A stretch of DNA of 39,554 nucleotides, taken from the NCBI GenBank assembly GCA_022710935.1, contig JAKLFY010000061.1, forward strand, positions 1 through 39,554, written 5' to 3'. The notes under the pieces are model-generated. The model had not been told where the DNA came from. It saw only the letters and a list, made by a program, of their open reading frames with translations, and did not search any database. Source of the stretch: Verrucomicrobiota bacterium. GTDB lineage: Bacteria > Verrucomicrobiota > Verrucomicrobiia > Limisphaerales > J093. The position numbers and the translations under genes are program-made. Shown here piece by piece: positions 15,445 through 24,289 of this stretch; within the stretch, counting starts at the first letter, position 1, and every line of letters starts with the position of its first letter.

Positions 15445-16722
15445 ATGCATCCTCTCCAACTGCATGTCGCGATCCTCCTGGGCGCGACACTTCTTCTCGC
15501 CGGCAGTGCCAGGACCGAGCCTGCCACCTGGCCCCAATGGCGCGGGCCGACGCGTGATGGCCAGGTCATGGGCGCTTTGTGGCCAGGGAAACTCGACACC
15601 AACCATCTTCATCGGGCGTGGAGCGTGGAATTGGGGCCGAGCTATTCCGGGCCGATTGTCGGCCCCGACCTTGTGTTCACCACCGAGACGCGAGACAAGA
15701 AGGTGGAAGTGGTGACGGCCTTTGCGCGCAAGACCGGCAAGCGACTCTGGCGGACGCAGTGGGAGGGCGCACTCAGCGTTCCATTCTTCGCCAGGTCGAA
15801 TGGAGACTGGGTTCGCTCGACCCCGGCGCTGGACGCCGACCGTCTGTATGTCGCCGGCATGCGGGACGTGCTGATCTGTCTCGACGCACGCGACGGGAAT
15901 TTGATTTGGCGGAAGGACTTTGTTCGGGAACTCGGCGAGCCCGTGCCGGACTTTGGTTTCGTCTGCTCGCCCCTCGTGGACGGCGACTCCGTGTATGTGC
16001 AGGCGGGAGCGTCGTTCATTCGACTCGACAAAACGTCCGGCCGGATTGTCTGGCGCGCCCTCGAGGATCAGGGTGGCATGTGGGGCGGCGTGTTTTCGTC
16101 GCCGACCTTCGCGACGCTCGCGGGCAAGCGCCAGCTCGTGGTGCAAACGCGCCTGAAGCTGGCGGGCATCGACCCCGCCGACGGCCGCGTTCTTTGGGAG
16201 CAACCGGTCCCAGCGTTTCGAGGCATGAACATTCTCACGCCGGTCGCGCTCCACGACACGCTTTTCACGAGCACCTACGGCGGCAAGACCATCGGCTTCA
16301 AAGTCGCGCACGCTGACGGCACATGGACCGTCACCGAATCCTGGCGGCACAAAGCCCAGGGCTACATGAGCACGCCGGTGGTGATTGACGGCGTGGCCTA
16401 CAACCACCTCCGAAGCCAGCGCGTGATGGCGATCGAAGTCGAGACGGGACGCGAAGTATGGACGAGCGACGAATCCTTCGGCAAGTATTGGAGTCTCGTC
16501 GCGAGCGGCGAGCGTATTCTCGCTCTTGACCAGCGCGGCGTCCTCTTCCTGATCCGTGCAAACAGAGAGAAGCTGGACGTCCTGGACCGGCGCAAACTCA
16601 CCGACGCTGAGACATGGGCGCACCTCGCCGTGGCGGGCGATCAGTTGTTCGTGCGCGAACTCAACGCGCTGACGGCTTGGCAATGGCGGCCAGAGATGGC
16701 TTCCGTGAAATCACCACTCTGA
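15445..16722 (+). CDS. secreted PQQ-type beta-propeller protein
   Basis: The 425-residue protein starts at ATG 15445 with a signal peptide (LHVAILLGATLLLAGSA). The mature part opens with WPQWRGPTRDGQ, typical of the large Planctomycetota/Verrucomicrobiota group of PQQ-like beta-propellers. Blades are marked by repeated W-x-x motifs: KTGKRLWRTQW, RDGNLIWRKDF, TSGRIVWRALE, ADGRVLWEQPV, ETGREVWTSDE. These resemble BamB and alcohol dehydrogenase blades, but no PQQ-ligand or quinoprotein active-site residues can be identified, so it is probably a binding or scaffold protein rather than an enzyme. It is the first gene after the fasciclin terminator and is followed after 72 bases by the peroxiredoxin gene on the same strand. 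Confidence 0.85.
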   Translation: MHPLQLHVAILLGATLLLAGSARTEPATWPQWRGPTRDGQVMGALWPGKLDTNHLHRAWSVELGPSYSGPIVGPDLVFTTETRDKKVEVVTAFARKTGKRLWRTQWEGALSVPFFARSNGDWVRSTPALDADRLYVAGMRDVLICLDARDGNLIWRKDFVRELGEPVPDFGFVCSPLVDGDSVYVQAGASFIRLDKTSGRIVWRALEDQGGMWGGVFSSPTFATLAGKRQLVVQTRLKLAGIDPADGRVLWEQPVPAFRGMNILTPVALHDTLFTSTYGGKTIGFKVAHADGTWTVTESWRHKAQGYMSTPVVIDGVAYNHLRSQRVMAIEVETGREVWTSDESFGKYWSLVASGERILALDQRGVLFLIRANREKLDVLDRRKLTDAETWAHLAVAGDQLFVRELNALTAWQWRPEMASVKSPL

Positions 16723-16794
16723 CCCACCCTGGACACCGAAAGGGGGGAGCCGCCTTCGCGCTGGCATCACACACACCATGACATCACACCCACT

Positions 16795-17274
16795 ATGAAC
16801 GACACGACAGAGCTCACCGGTAAGAAAGCCCCCGCATTCAAGGCCCCCGTTATTGGAGGCAGCTATGAGGAAGGCGCGACTGTCTCCCTCGCGGACCTCA
16901 GAGGGCAGATGGTTGTGCTCTACTTCTACCCGAAGGACGACACACCGGGCTGCACGGCACAGGCCTGCGCCCTGCGCGACGGGTGGAGTCGCATCCGGAA
17001 AAAAGCCGCGGTTTTCGGCGTGAGTGTCGACCCCCTGAAGAGCCACGCCAAGTTCATCAAGAAGCACGGCCTGCCCTTCCCGCTCATCAGCGATGAAACC
17101 AAGGAGATCGTGCAGGCCTACGGCGTCTGGGTCGAGAAATCGATGTATGGCAGGAAATACATGGGCACCGAGCGCAGCACTGTCATCATCGGTCCGGACG
17201 GCAAGGTGAAAGCCGTGCTTCGCAAAGTGCAGCCCGCGGAGCATCTCGATCTCGTGCTGCAAGCGCTGGGCTGA
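16795..17274 (+). CDS. bcp: thioredoxin-dependent peroxiredoxin, Bcp/PrxQ type
   Basis: The 159-residue protein is of usual family length. The motif FYPKDDTPGCTAQACALRDG holds peroxidatic Cys53 and, five residues later, Cys58 as the resolving cysteine, the pattern of atypical 2-Cys PrxQ enzymes. The rest of the thioredoxin fold follows (VFGVSVDPLKSHAKFIKKHG, FPLISDE, MGTERSTVIIGPDGKV). It reduces hydrogen and organic peroxides using thioredoxin in the cytoplasm. No obvious signal peptide is present. It may be cotranscribed with the propeller gene 72 bases upstream, but an own promoter is not excluded. Confidence 0.93.
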   Translation: MNDTTELTGKKAPAFKAPVIGGSYEEGATVSLADLRGQMVVLYFYPKDDTPGCTAQACALRDGWSRIRKKAAVFGVSVDPLKSHAKFIKKHGLPFPLISDETKEIVQAYGVWVEKSMYGRKYMGTERSTVIIGPDGKVKAVLRKVQPAEHLDLVLQALG

Positions 17275-17292
17275 GCGCAGGAGCCTGGATTA

Positions 17293-17625
17293 AGGGTCTG
17301 TGGAAGAATCAATTCGGATTTTGCTGGAGGGGCTTTGGCTCGCTGGCGAGGACTTCGGCGAGCTCAGCCGAGCCGCGCGACGAAGGAGCATAGCCTTGAC
17401 CTCTGTGACTGAGGAGCAATCCCGCGACGGCGGGACCAGCGAGCCAAAGCCCCCCAGCCCTGCGGGGCGGGGCGGCACCGGGCCATCTGCTTCGTTCCTC
17501 GGTCAGTCGAGTATCTCAACGGATACACTCCCTCCCTCGGGCGACTCGACCGAGCTCGCCGAGGTCCTCGCATCTGACCCGGTGGCGCTCCCGCCAAAAC
17601 CGGAAGTGATTTTTGCACAGACCCT
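17293..17625. mobile_element. 333-base non-coding element with terminal inverted repeats (MITE-like)
   Basis: The ends AGGGTCTGTGGAAGAATCA (from 17293) and, reversed, AGGGTCTGTGCAAAAATCA (ending 17625) match at 28 of 35 positions, the first 10 perfectly. Two further inverted pairs lie inside: an 18-base perfect pair (17329-17346 with 17436-17453) and a 31-base pair with 4 mismatches (17346-17376 with 17541-17571). The two inner pairs interleave, so both cannot form as simple nested hairpins. No open frame of gene character is present. A clear target-site duplication is not visible (TTA on the left, AAG on the right). It fills the gap between the peroxiredoxin gene and the GH38-like gene; 17626-17731 holds only a short match (17686-17699) to the repeat at 10461. 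Confidence 0.65.
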
Positions 17626-17731
17626 AAGTGCAGCACTGGGTGAGCCGCGCCCTTTGAATTCTGAAGGGGTGGGGATGGCGCAGCGTAGACCCGGAAATCC
17701 GTCTCCTCATCCCGGCATGAGCTTCTCCGGG

Positions 17732-20290
17732 CTAGCGTCCCGGCGCGAACAGCCATTTCATCAGGTGCGGATCTTCATTCCCGGCGGGGTTGATGACGAC
17801 AATCGGATCGGATGGCAGGGAGGCGGCCAGCCGATCGACCTGATCGGGGGCCGTCGTTGGCGGCAGCCAGACCAGATCGAACTGGAACTCCATGACGCCT
17901 GACTCGTCGGCGGCGAAGTTGGTATGCCAGAAGTTGTTGTAGACCATCGACAACAGGCGGTGAGGATCCGCCACCGGCGTGCGGCGCCGGGCCAACGCCT
18001 GGGGTGAGCCGAGCGTCAACAGGGGCGCATCCCGGCTGACCCACAGCCAACGCCCCTCGGGTGTGGCATAATCGGCCCAGCCATCCATGGCGAAGTAATC
18101 CCGGCATGTGTCGGTAATCTGGTCGTTGAAGGGCGTGAAGGATTCGCCGCCACAGGTCAGGCGGGGTATCAGGTCGCCTGTGGGCAGCGCGGTCACGATG
18201 TAGAAGATCTCAGGATCGGCTGATGAAATCCGGTTGAGCCGGAAGGTGAGCCTGGCACGCGGACTGCCCTTCCAAATCTCGAGCCGCCGGGTCGCCCAGG
18301 CCAGACGCGGATGATCGAGGCGCTGCGTGAACCGCAGCGTGTGCGCGGTCTCGCTGAACTCGGTTGCAGCCGTCGGTTGCGCCCGAACCTCCCTCAAGCG
18401 TTCGCGTCGCATCTGGTCGCGTCGCGCGTCGTTCCCCCTCTCGTTCATGATGTCCATCGTCACCCAGCGCGGGGCGAAACCGTCGACCTGGACCGCAACG
18501 AAATCGCCGAGCCCAGGCAGGAACAGCGGCTTGGACTGGTCCGGCCATTGGGCGGTCATCGGCCAGCCCTGGCCATCCCGCTCAACCTCGGGGCCTCGCC
18601 CGGTCGGCGCGGCATCCTGCGTCAAGGGCTCGGTGCGCAAGGCGAGGCGCCGAATGGTGTGAGCGGGCAGGGCCTCGACCCAGAACCGGGCAAAGCGCCT
18701 GGGCAGATTGTCGGCGAACGTCGCGGCGGTGTTCTCGTAGGTGAGATCGTCAGGGCGTTGCGGACGTCCCCAAGCCGCGACGCCAGGATCGAACTCGAGG
18801 CGCCGGCGGGCGCCCGATTCGGGGTCGTGCACGGATTGATAGTCCTGGCGCAGGGCGGGCGTCGGGATGCTGACCCAGCCGGTGAACGGCGCGTCGGTCG
18901 GGTTCGCAAGAAACAGTCCTTCGCCGGCGCTCGCGAGCCGGGTGCGGACATGTTGGCTGAGGAGCCATTCGGCCCGCGCCATTGGGCGAAAGGCGAACGA
19001 CGCCTTCTCGTTAAACTGGGCCTGGGTGTCGAGGAGGTACGGCATCCCGATGCTCCAGCTCGAACCCCAGGTGTGCTCGTCGAACAGACAAAGATCGCGA
19101 TACACCGAGTCGACACTCATGCGGACTTCGGACCCGGTCGGTCCCCACAGAGGCGACCGGACCGCGAGCAGCGCGCGTTTGGCGACGCGGCTGGCGGCGA
19201 CTTCGCGCGGCGCGCTGGCCGTGCCGTTGGCCCACCAATCGGTCCATTCCCCCGCGTACTCGGCCGCGGTCGGACCGAGGATCGCTTCCATCTGCGCCGC
19301 GGCGGCGGACGCAGTCGTGAGATGGAGATACGGCTTGAGCCCGAGCCGATTCCAGGTCGCCACGAAATCGGCCAGCGGCGGGAAGGGAGGATCATTGTCC
19401 ATCCGCCAGAGGCTGGTGATCGAGGTGGTCAGAACCGCGTTGGTGTAGCCCCCTTCCTCGATCTGCCTGAGCTTGCCCCGGCAGATCTCGTGCGCCGCCC
19501 GCACCGAGGCCTCGTCGCTGCGCAGGATGTCGCCCGCGCGCGGCGGGCGATAGCGGGTGTCGGAGGCGTACGGGACCGGGCCGCGCCGCCATTCATCCGG
19601 CTCGAACAGGGAGAAGCCGGAGCCGTAGTGCGCATTGAGCCACACGAACATCCGCCGTCCGTCGGGCTGGCGCCACCAGAAGGCCGAGTGCCGGGGAAAG
19701 GGCGCGCCGCCGCTGTCGTCGTTGATTCCCATGAAGAGCCGGTGCACGCCGCGGTCCAGGAGCCGCCGCGCGCCGGCACGGGGAAACCCGTTGACGTCGT
19801 TCTGAATTGCCACCGAAGGTCCCACTGCGCTCCACAGATCCTCCGGCATCCAACGCATCATCGTGTCCCATTGCGCCGCGTCCAGAAAGGGGGTTAGGTT
19901 GAAAGGGAGAGCGGCCACATCCAGAACGCCTGCGCGGACCGCTTCGAGGAACTGGCTGCGGCGCTCGGGCGGCGCGGCCTCCCACCAGTCCGTGACCGCC
20001 AGGGTGGTTTCGGCGGTCCAACAGAGCCGCTTCTCCTGGGGACCATCGAGCCGGGCGAGAACCGCGTCGAGCGCAACGTCCAGATAGCGCCGGTGCAGCT
20101 CGCGCGCCACGGCCGGATGGTCGGTGAAGCCGATGTCCGTGTGGCAAAGATGGACGAGATTCAGCTCCTGGATGAAAGCGGGCGCCGTTTCCTGCGCCTG
20201 AGTCATGCCGGCGCTCACGAGAAGAATCGTCACGCCCCGCAGACCGAGCCGAATGAGTCCGCGGGCAAAGACACTTGGGAATGGCTTCAT
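17732..20290 (-). CDS. secreted GH38-like (DUF5054-type) glycosidase
   Basis: I start at ATG 20290 (852 residues), giving a signal peptide GLIRLGLRGVTILLVSAGMT ending near QAQ; the open frame continues 56 codons upstream without signal or conservation. The N-terminal domain has LNLVHLCHTDIGFTDHP with His50 and Asp52, equivalent to the zinc-binding HxD of GH38 alpha-mannosidases, and AIQNDVNGFP with Asp165 at the nucleophile position. FDEHTWGSSWS supplies a further histidine in the middle. The C-terminal half is a beta-sandwich as in GH38 (LTFRLNRISSADPEIFYIVT). The family is annotated as DUF5054; alpha-mannosidase-type activity is inferred from the fold and residues, not proven. It is probably a periplasmic or secreted enzyme for glycan use, next to a GH43 gene on the same strand. 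Confidence 0.82.
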   Translation of the reverse strand: MKPFPSVFARGLIRLGLRGVTILLVSAGMTQAQETAPAFIQELNLVHLCHTDIGFTDHPAVARELHRRYLDVALDAVLARLDGPQEKRLCWTAETTLAVTDWWEAAPPERRSQFLEAVRAGVLDVAALPFNLTPFLDAAQWDTMMRWMPEDLWSAVGPSVAIQNDVNGFPRAGARRLLDRGVHRLFMGINDDSGGAPFPRHSAFWWRQPDGRRMFVWLNAHYGSGFSLFEPDEWRRGPVPYASDTRYRPPRAGDILRSDEASVRAAHEICRGKLRQIEEGGYTNAVLTTSITSLWRMDNDPPFPPLADFVATWNRLGLKPYLHLTTASAAAAQMEAILGPTAAEYAGEWTDWWANGTASAPREVAASRVAKRALLAVRSPLWGPTGSEVRMSVDSVYRDLCLFDEHTWGSSWSIGMPYLLDTQAQFNEKASFAFRPMARAEWLLSQHVRTRLASAGEGLFLANPTDAPFTGWVSIPTPALRQDYQSVHDPESGARRRLEFDPGVAAWGRPQRPDDLTYENTAATFADNLPRRFARFWVEALPAHTIRRLALRTEPLTQDAAPTGRGPEVERDGQGWPMTAQWPDQSKPLFLPGLGDFVAVQVDGFAPRWVTMDIMNERGNDARRDQMRRERLREVRAQPTAATEFSETAHTLRFTQRLDHPRLAWATRRLEIWKGSPRARLTFRLNRISSADPEIFYIVTALPTGDLIPRLTCGGESFTPFNDQITDTCRDYFAMDGWADYATPEGRWLWVSRDAPLLTLGSPQALARRRTPVADPHRLLSMVYNNFWHTNFAADESGVMEFQFDLVWLPPTTAPDQVDRLAASLPSDPIVVINPAGNEDPHLMKWLFAPGR

Positions 20291-20374
20291 GCGCCCACAG
20301 CGTAGCCATGCCCTTGCAGAGAGGTCCAGCGTTACCGCTCCGTTCTGGTTCAGATCCGACTGATCGAACAATCG

Positions 20375-20535
20375 GCAACTCCGCCGCCGCCGCCATTGGA
20401 ATGCCACGGCGAACACCAGCAGCGGACTGAACACGATCAACCGCCGAGGACTCCGCAAACTGCGGGTTCCTCAGCCTCGGCGCGGCGAGCAGGATGACAT
20501 CGTTGCTCTGATTGCCGCTGCCAATTCCAGCATCC
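20375..20535 (-). pseudogene. possible decayed PEP-CTERM protein tail
   Basis: On the minus strand GSGNQSNDVILLAAPR resembles the NDVVLxAxPEP lead-in of exosortase-sorted proteins, and in another frame VFSPLLVFAVAFQWRRRRSC resembles the following hydrophobic helix and arginine cluster. The PEP motif itself is lost and a frameshift is needed, so this is weak. Confidence 0.25.
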
Positions 20536-20635
20536 GAGCGGCCGAGAATGAGTTGCCAGCAGTGCGGAGATGAAAGACCTCGCTCCTGCAAAACCTGTTG
20601 ACCGGAAAGGTGCGAGTCAAAATGGAGGTTTGACC

Positions 20636-20743
20636 ATGCCGGCGCCATCCACGCCGTTCACCGAAGCTCGCACCGTCGAGTACCCGATCTTGAAGTGGCT
20701 GCGGATCGGTCAACAGGCGGAGCTGTGGGAGGGTGTGTTATGA
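20636..20743 (+). pseudogene. N-terminal fragment of a type I restriction HsdR-like subunit
   Basis: A 35-codon frame starts at ATG 20636 with a perfect GGAGG 7 bases upstream and reads MPAPSTPFTEARTVEYPILK then WLRIGQQAELWEGVL and TGA. The FTEARTVEYPILKWL segment looks like the start of HsdR-type endonuclease subunits; the nuclease and helicase parts are absent. Together with the tail above it is the only content I see in the 594-base gap 20291-20884. Confidence 0.4.
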
Positions 20744-20884
20744 CACCGGAAATTCCGAGACCGTGTGAGCCATTCTGGATGACCTGGTCGGCTTCGTTCT
20801 TTTGGGCGTGGGTGACAAGGGTGAGTTGATCGGCCAGGGCGTGAATTCGCGGGTCTTGAAAGGCGCAGCGAATGGCCGCCGCGA

Positions 20885-21832
20885 TCAGTCGCCGGTCATG
20901 ACGATCGGGCGGATGAGGCCGTCGGGGCCGTACTCGATGCGGTCGATGCAGATCTGGCGCCGGCCGCGATAGGGACCGTCCCCACTCTGATTCTCCCAGC
21001 GGTGGTAAACAATCAGCCAGTCCTCCGTGCCCGGGCGCCGCAGAAAGGAGTGATGCCCGGGGCCTTTGCGGGTCGCATCGCTGACCAGAATGGCGCCGCG
21101 ATAGCGCCACGGTCCGACGGGTCCATCGGCCGTTGCGTAATGCACCGAGTAGGAGGCGTGCTGCCATCCGCCGTGGCTGTAGGACAGATAGTAACGCCCC
21201 TGGCGGCAGTGCATGAAGGCGCCTTCAGTGAACTGCTGCGGGGTCTCCACGGCGATTTCGCGGGCAAAACTGATCATGTCGGGGTTCAACTCGAACACGC
21301 GGAGCTTGGCGCCGGCGCTGCCGCCCGCATAGAGGAACGACTTTCCCGTCTGCGGATCGGTGAACACCATCGGGTCAATCGCCTCGAATCCGCTTCCGCC
21401 CGTCAGCAGGGGTTTGCCTGAATCGCGGAACGGGCCTTGGGGGCCGGCGCCCATAGCGACCCCGATGCGGGAGGGTGTCGGGTTCTGTGGGCCGACCGAG
21501 TAATAGAAGAACCAGGTGCCGTTCTTCTCGAGAGCGGCGGGTGCCCAGGCGTGATGGCGTTCCTGGCCGTCGTCCCTGATCCAGGCGACATCCTCGAAAT
21601 CGAGCACGGGGCCGTGCCGCTGCCAGGTCGTGAGGTTCGTCGAGGAGAAAGCGAAAAACCGCTCCAACCGGCGGTCGCTCCAGGTCGGGTAGATCCACAC
21701 CGTGTCGCCCACGGCCACGGCGTGCGGGTCAGCACCGGGCATGACGGGGTTGGCGGCCTGGAGAAGCCCCGCGGACAACGCGGAGAGCACGATGGCATCG
21801 GCCAGAGCAACGGTGATCTTCATCGGTTTCAT
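20885..21832 (-). CDS. secreted glycoside hydrolase family 43 enzyme
   Basis: The 315-residue protein has a signal peptide (ITVALADAIVLSALSAGLLQ then AA). The five-bladed propeller of GH43 is marked by the three catalytic acids in the expected order: NPVMPGADPHAV with general base Asp35, FEAIDPMVF with pKa-tuning Asp153, and FTEGAFMHCRQGRYYLSYS with acid Glu203. GH43 enzymes cleave arabinose, xylose or galactose linkages in plant-type polysaccharides; the exact specificity cannot be read. It is a single-domain form of usual length. It lies on the same strand as, and upstream of, the GH38-like gene, but they are separated by about 600 bases of debris, so cotranscription is unlikely. Confidence 0.9.
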   Translation of the reverse strand: MKPMKITVALADAIVLSALSAGLLQAANPVMPGADPHAVAVGDTVWIYPTWSDRRLERFFAFSSTNLTTWQRHGPVLDFEDVAWIRDDGQERHHAWAPAALEKNGTWFFYYSVGPQNPTPSRIGVAMGAGPQGPFRDSGKPLLTGGSGFEAIDPMVFTDPQTGKSFLYAGGSAGAKLRVFELNPDMISFAREIAVETPQQFTEGAFMHCRQGRYYLSYSHGGWQHASYSVHYATADGPVGPWRYRGAILVSDATRKGPGHHSFLRRPGTEDWLIVYHRWENQSGDGPYRGRRQICIDRIEYGPDGLIRPIVMTGD

Positions 21833-21933
21833 GGGGTGTGCGTCCGAACGATCCGGCGGGCCTTCAGCGATCGGATCTCGACCCGGACACTCTCGCTTCC
21901 AGACTGCGCCTGGTTTGATGTCCGCATCGCGGC

Positions 21934-23034
21934 CTATCTCCAGCCGAACTGAAGAATCGCGACATCGTCGGGCCGGTTGCGCCGGACGATCGCGGCGTAG
22001 GTCCGGCGGTGGCGTCCCAACCGCGCGTCGACCAGGACTTCGAACGTGCCGCTGGTGACGCCGCAGAGCATGGCGTATCGGGCGGCCAGCTCGGGAATGA
22101 TGCCCGGCACCATCGCCGGGTTGAGGCCGGAGAGGTTCATGAACGGCGTGTCATCCTCGGTTCCCTCGGCGCCATCGGGACCCGCCCGCGCCCGGATGAT
22201 ATTGCCGGCGACATTCTCGTCGACGCCCGGCAGGAGGCGGAGGACGTTGGCGGACGCGGTATTGATGTTGATGCGTCCGCTCGAGAGCGCGGTGAACAGA
22301 TCGACCAATCCAACCGGATACATGGGCAGCAGGTCCGACTCGATGGCGTCCGCATTCGGGTTCAACAACTGGACCTGGTGATGAGGCGCGCCGGGCCCCC
22401 AGTAGATTTCCGGGGTGACACCCTGCACCAGGAGCAGCTCCGCCAGGTCATCGATCGGCCCGTTCTTGGCGAAGTAGGGACGCGGCATCGTGAGGTAGAA
22501 ATCGCTCTCGGTCCCGCTCAGATGCGATGCGTCGTCCGGATCGAGCCAATCGAGGATCGAGTCCTCGATCGTCGCCGAGTCGCCACTGTCGACCCCGACG
22601 ATGGTGGTGAGCGCGCGGGCGAGCACCTGTTTTTTCTCCTGCTCGGGCAGGTTCAGGTTGATGTTCAGTTTGCGTTCGAGATCTTCGATGCGCACCGAGA
22701 ACCGCCCCTCGCCGAGCTGGACGTCGGTGAGGCTGATATCCATGAGCGGGCCGTTGGTCTCGTTGCCGCTGCCCGGGCCGCCCGCCCAAATCTGGTTAAG
22801 CGAGGCGTACGGCTGGCCCATCGATTGCCCGAGGACGTAGCGCGCCAGTTCCACGCCCGAGCGCCCCAGCCATTCGAGTTCGGCGTCGCTGTTGGCGTTG
22901 GCCGCCAGACGGGACTCGACCTTCATGGCCAGGGCGAAGCTTCCCGCCAGAATGGCCAGCGTGAAGATGACGATCAAAACGACGATGATCGCGAATCCGC
23001 CGGAGGCGTGTCGGGACGGGGCGCGCGAGGTCAC
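21934..23034 (-). CDS. gspK: type II secretion minor pseudopilin GspK
   Basis: The 366-residue protein starts at GTG 23034, overlapping the TGA of gspJ by four bases (GTGA), so translation is coupled. The N-terminus is a prepilin-type signal with GGFAIIVVLIVIFTLAILAG; the usual Glu5 is absent, as is typical for GspK. The large periplasmic domain follows, with AELEWLGRSGVELARYVLGQ, the LDWLDPDD calcium-like region and the SGRININTASANVLRLLPGV helix-hairpin-helix segment typical of GspK. GspK caps the pseudopilus tip with GspI and GspJ. It is the last gene of the gspFHIJK operon. Confidence 0.88.
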   Translation of the reverse strand: MTSRAPSRHASGGFAIIVVLIVIFTLAILAGSFALAMKVESRLAANANSDAELEWLGRSGVELARYVLGQSMGQPYASLNQIWAGGPGSGNETNGPLMDISLTDVQLGEGRFSVRIEDLERKLNINLNLPEQEKKQVLARALTTIVGVDSGDSATIEDSILDWLDPDDASHLSGTESDFYLTMPRPYFAKNGPIDDLAELLLVQGVTPEIYWGPGAPHHQVQLLNPNADAIESDLLPMYPVGLVDLFTALSSGRININTASANVLRLLPGVDENVAGNIIRARAGPDGAEGTEDDTPFMNLSGLNPAMVPGIIPELAARYAMLCGVTSGTFEVLVDARLGRHRRTYAAIVRRNRPDDVAILQFGWR

Positions 23035-23837
23035 AGGCCACCCCCTCCCCCGCCGATCCCGCGCACCGGCGATCCGAATCGCTGGTCGATGTTCTGGCGC
23101 TGCGCCTGGTCATTGGGGGGTTGGTTCACGGGTCCGTCCTGTGGCGGCGCGGATGTTCCGGGGCCGGCGGCGCCTTGCGAATCGCGCGGCACCGCGGCGG
23201 ACGGCAGGCTCACGGCGCGCACCGTAACGCTCTTGGGTTTGCCCGTGCCATTGGGCGACTTTCCGAAGGCCAGGGCGAAGCGCACGAGCTTGGGGAGTTG
23301 GTTGGTCAACTGCCACTCCTCGACCCATTCGTAGGAATTGCCGCGCTGATAGCAGAACTCGATCATGAAGGCGCTGAGATCGCGCGCCAGAACGATCGTG
23401 TGCTCGTCGGGATCGAACACGTTCGTCTGGAGAATCGGCATCTGACGGAGCAGCAACTGCAGCTCGCCGCTCGGGGACGGCTCGGCGGTGAACTCGACGC
23501 GCCGCACGACCTGATCGCCAAAATAGCCGCTGCCCGGAAAGGAAGGCGGCAGTCGGGACACGAAGCTGAGGGCCGCAAAATCGCCGCTGGTGTCCGCCAA
23601 GAAGGAATACAAACCCGGGTTGCTGGTGAACATGACGGTGGACACCAGGGCGTCCTCGATCGTGCGGGCGGCGATCCGGCTGCGCTGCATGTCCTCGGAG
23701 GCGTCGCGCCCCGCCCTCGAGGCCCGGAGTATGGCCGACCAACTCGAGTAGATGGCCGTGACGACCATGCCAAAAATCACCACGGCCAGCATGATCTCGA
23801 GGAGGGTGAACCCCCGGTTTGTCCCCCTGGTCGTCAT
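23031..23837 (-). CDS. gspJ: type II secretion minor pseudopilin GspJ
   Basis: I start at ATG 23837 (268 residues), which overlaps the gspI TGA by four bases (ATGA) and leaves a short basic leader MTTRGTNR before the prepilin peptidase site G/FTLLEIMLAVVIFGMVVTAI with Glu5. The globular domain is of GspJ length (SFVSRLPPSFPGSGYFGDQ, VRRVEFTAEPSPSGELQLLL). The C-terminal about 50 residues are Pro/Gly/Gln-rich and low complexity, ending in a run of glycines, which is not typical of GspJ. It would join the tip complex of the pseudopilus. The order I-J-K supports the assignment more firmly than sequence alone. Confidence 0.8.
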   Translation of the reverse strand: MTTRGTNRGFTLLEIMLAVVIFGMVVTAIYSSWSAILRASRAGRDASEDMQRSRIAARTIEDALVSTVMFTSNPGLYSFLADTSGDFAALSFVSRLPPSFPGSGYFGDQVVRRVEFTAEPSPSGELQLLLRQMPILQTNVFDPDEHTIVLARDLSAFMIEFCYQRGNSYEWVEEWQLTNQLPKLVRFALAFGKSPNGTGKPKSVTVRAVSLPSAAVPRDSQGAAGPGTSAPPQDGPVNQPPNDQAQRQNIDQRFGSPVRGIGGGGGGL

Positions 23838-24289
23838 CGCCCCCCCCGCACATTGCGCGACGCGGGCCGGTACAAAAGAATGCTCGCTGTGCGCTGCTTC
23901 ACCAGGCCGTTTTCCGGCCAATCCACCGTGATGTCGACCTGGAACAACCCGTTGGACGCATAGAGCATTGTCTCCGCAATCCAGGAGGCGCCCGGTTTCG
24001 AGTCCCCAAAGTCCCCCGACATCGTCCCTTCCTCGAGGCGGTTGGTCAGTGACAGCTCCGACGCCACGGAACTGAAATCGATCTCCCCCAGGCTCAATCC
24101 CCGCGCGATGCGCAGGTTCTGGGTCACAAGATCCAGAATGGCGAAAATCGCGCCGAAGAAGATCGCCATCGCGATCATCACTTCGAGCAGCGTGAATCCG
24201 CGTCCGGATGAAACTGCTGCGCCCCGCGCGGATCGAGCCTGGGGATCGGGAGCCGATGGGACCCTGGGCGAGGAAGGCAGACGTGTCAT
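23834..24289 (-). CDS. gspI: type II secretion minor pseudopilin, GspI-like
   Basis: I start at ATG 24289 (151 residues), overlapping the upstream gene's TGA by four bases. A rather long basic leader of about 30 residues precedes the prepilin motif GRGFTLLEVMIAMAIFFGAI with Glu5. The short globular domain (SLTNRLEEGTMSGDFGD, LFQVDITVDWPENGLVKQRT) fits GspI, whose usual length is 120-140 residues. Its identity as GspI rests on size and position between gspH-like and gspJ. It would be processed at the inner membrane by a prepilin peptidase not encoded in this window. Confidence 0.78.
   Translation of the reverse strand: MTRLPSSPRVPSAPDPQARSARGAAVSSGRGFTLLEVMIAMAIFFGAIFAILDLVTQNLRIARGLSLGEIDFSSVASELSLTNRLEEGTMSGDFGDSKPGASWIAETMLYASNGLFQVDITVDWPENGLVKQRTASILLYRPASRNVRGGR

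Noticed and set aside
18311-19897. 528-codon open frame on the plus strand opposite the GH38-like gene
   Set aside because: It is an antisense shadow caused by high GC at codon position three; it has no family resemblance, while the minus-strand frame has a signal peptide and conserved motifs.
20744-20884. Peptide FQDPRIHALADQLTLVTHAQ on the minus strand as a gene fragment
   Set aside because: It looked gene-like but I could not match it to a family and it has no start signal.
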